Shown: positions 63,167 through 64,000 of the stretch, in pieces
Position numbering within the stretch: position 1 is the first letter of the stretch
Layout: every line of letters begins with the position of its first letter
From: Synechococcus sp. SynAce01
GTDB lineage: Bacteria > Cyanobacteriota > Cyanobacteriia > PCC-6307 > Cyanobiaceae
Direction of reading: 5' to 3'
Assembly (NCBI RefSeq): GCF_001885215.1
Contig: NZ_CP018091.1
Span: 930,001-994,000 of the forward strand
DNA length: 64,000 nucleotides
Position numbers and translations under genes: made by a program
The notes under the pieces: generated by a model
What the model saw: only the letters and a program-made list of their open reading frames with translations
Databases searched by the model: none
What the model was told of the DNA's origin: nothing

Positions 63167-64000
63167 TCAGCCCAGCAACACCACCGGATCCCCAAGCTTG
63201 AGGGCACCCGGCCGCAGCACCGAGAGCCGGATGCCTGCTTCCACCTTGTTATGGCGAGCGGTCGCCCGCAGGATTTCGAGGTTCTGAGGCAAGGCGCCCT
63301 GGGCCAGGGTGGTGACCACACAGCGCGGGCAGGCGTCGTCAACCCGCAGCTCCAGTTGATCGCCCAGTCGCAGCGTGCGGCCGATCCAGCCCGCCTCCAC
63401 AAAGCCTTCGGCGCCTGCTTCCGGCTCGATCAGCAGGTTGGGGCGGAAGCGCTCTGCAGCGAAATCGAGCCCAGGCGCCAGGGCCCGCAAACGCTCCAGG
63501 CTGGCGGTGGTGATGGCGTGGATCGGGCAGGAATCGAAGAAGGTGCCATGGGGCAGCACCAGTTCGTTGACCACGTTCTGGAAATCACGCTCCGGCACTT
63601 CAGGCCAGTACTGATCTAGGCTGGCGTCCTGCGGGGCGCGATCGAGCAGGCTCACCTGGCGCCCAAGCAGGCCGGAGAGCCGCCTGGCCAGATCTGGGCC
63701 TGAGCTGAGCAGGTCGGGGCTTTCGGATTGTCCGTTGGCGAACCCCACCGGCGTGATCGCCACCGGCGGGGGGAGCGCCTCAGCCTCGGGTTCCGCCAGA
63801 TAGCGGGCCCGATAGCCGAGCAATTCACTCCAGAGGCGCGGGTTCTTGGCACTGGCCACCCGGGAGGTGGCGTGATCCCAGAGGGCCCAGCCGCGGTCAC
63901 CGCAGCCCCCCCGTCTGTCAACCGAGAGGCACTGCAGCGATTCCCCCAGCATCGATTTCACGGGGTAGCGCCAGAGCGCGGCCACCCGGCCCAGCAGCTG
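63167..64000 (-). CDS. MOSC-domain protein, partial at window edge
   Basis: At least 278 codons; the frame is open to the window end, where QLLGRVAALWRYPVKSMLGE reads on, so the start may lie beyond. N-terminal beta-barrel domain (RRGGCGDRGWALWD) and a MOSC domain with RFRPNLLIE, GWIGRTLRLGDQLELRV and the conserved Cys in DACPRCVVTT. MOSC proteins transfer sulfur or handle molybdopterin; the substrate is unknown. It is convergent with the amylosucrase gene, 19 bp apart. Confidence 0.88.
   Translation of the reverse strand, partial: QLLGRVAALWRYPVKSMLGESLQCLSVDRRGGCGDRGWALWDHATSRVASAKNPRLWSELLGYRARYLAEPEAEALPPPVAITPVGFANGQSESPDLLSSGPDLARRLSGLLGRQVSLLDRAPQDASLDQYWPEVPERDFQNVVNELVLPHGTFFDSCPIHAITTASLERLRALAPGLDFAAERFRPNLLIEPEAGAEGFVEAGWIGRTLRLGDQLELRVDDACPRCVVTTLAQGALPQNLEILRATARHNKVEAGIRLSVLRPGALKLGDPVVLLG

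Noticed and set aside
1-64000. tRNA, rRNA or CRISPR loci
   Set aside because: I looked in the gaps between genes and found no cloverleaf-like, rRNA-like or regularly spaced repeat-spacer sequence.

Overview
The window comes from a high-GC unicellular cyanobacterium of the Synechococcus/Cyanobium type. The evidence is the set of cyanobacterium-typical genes: DesC-like acyl desaturases, a DUF98-type chorismate lyase, a two-domain sucrose-phosphate synthase followed by amylosucrase, and several small cyanobacterial hypothetical proteins. The DNA is dense with genes and GC-rich. Obvious composition breaks occur at 18.7-22.3 kb and upstream of the sucrose genes (58.1-58.8 kb).

Layout. 0-3 kb (minus strand): a methionine gamma-lyase family protein, gcvH and the 5' part of gcvP. 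3-16 kb: two DesC-like desaturases around an opposing unknown gene, then rplI, dnaB, a sterol-desaturase-type hydroxylase, mnmG, chorismate lyase, small unknown genes, a SprT-like protein and ligA. 16-18.7 kb: a TVP38 membrane protein, a DUF2817 peptidase-like protein and an unknown. 18.8-22.2 kb: an acquired and decayed block, with a broken hipB, an internally deleted hipA fused in frame to an AraC-type regulator fragment, and an intact Cys-type sulfatase. 22.4-25.2 kb: valS. 25.3-28.2 kb: a secreted unknown and a three-gene bufferin-type (BufABC, DUF2282/DUF692/DUF2063) RiPP locus. 28.2-31.5 kb: a 2OG-Fe(II) oxygenase, small unknowns, a methyltransferase and an SDR.

32-45.5 kb is a zinc island. 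Four Zur-box-like dyads (three strong matches to TGAGAATCGTTCTCA, one imperfect) lie in front of: a COG0523 GTPase operon with a degenerate COG0523-like protein, two metallophosphoesterase-fold proteins that have lost metal ligands and an alpha/beta hydrolase; znuACB; a WD40 protein; and a second COG0523 gene followed by a second WD40 protein. The Fur-family regulator gene (zur) and a translationally coupled FAD oxidoreductase sit at the right edge. A decayed IS3-family element has cut the hydrolase gene at the end of the first operon.

45.6-58.1 kb: a desaturase / MetX-like hydrolase / glutamine-synthetase-like operon, two overlapping PBP4-type carboxypeptidase genes (the first with a damaged KTG motif), glutathione reductase, peroxiredoxin, an SDR, and a DUF1611 plus racemase pair. 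58.8-63.1 kb: sucrose-phosphate synthase and amylosucrase. The window ends inside a MOSC-domain gene. I saw no rRNA, tRNA or CRISPR array.

The two most promising systems are the Zur island, with its unexplained WD40 and pseudo-phosphoesterase members, and the compact bufferin locus with its structured leader and intercistronic hairpin.
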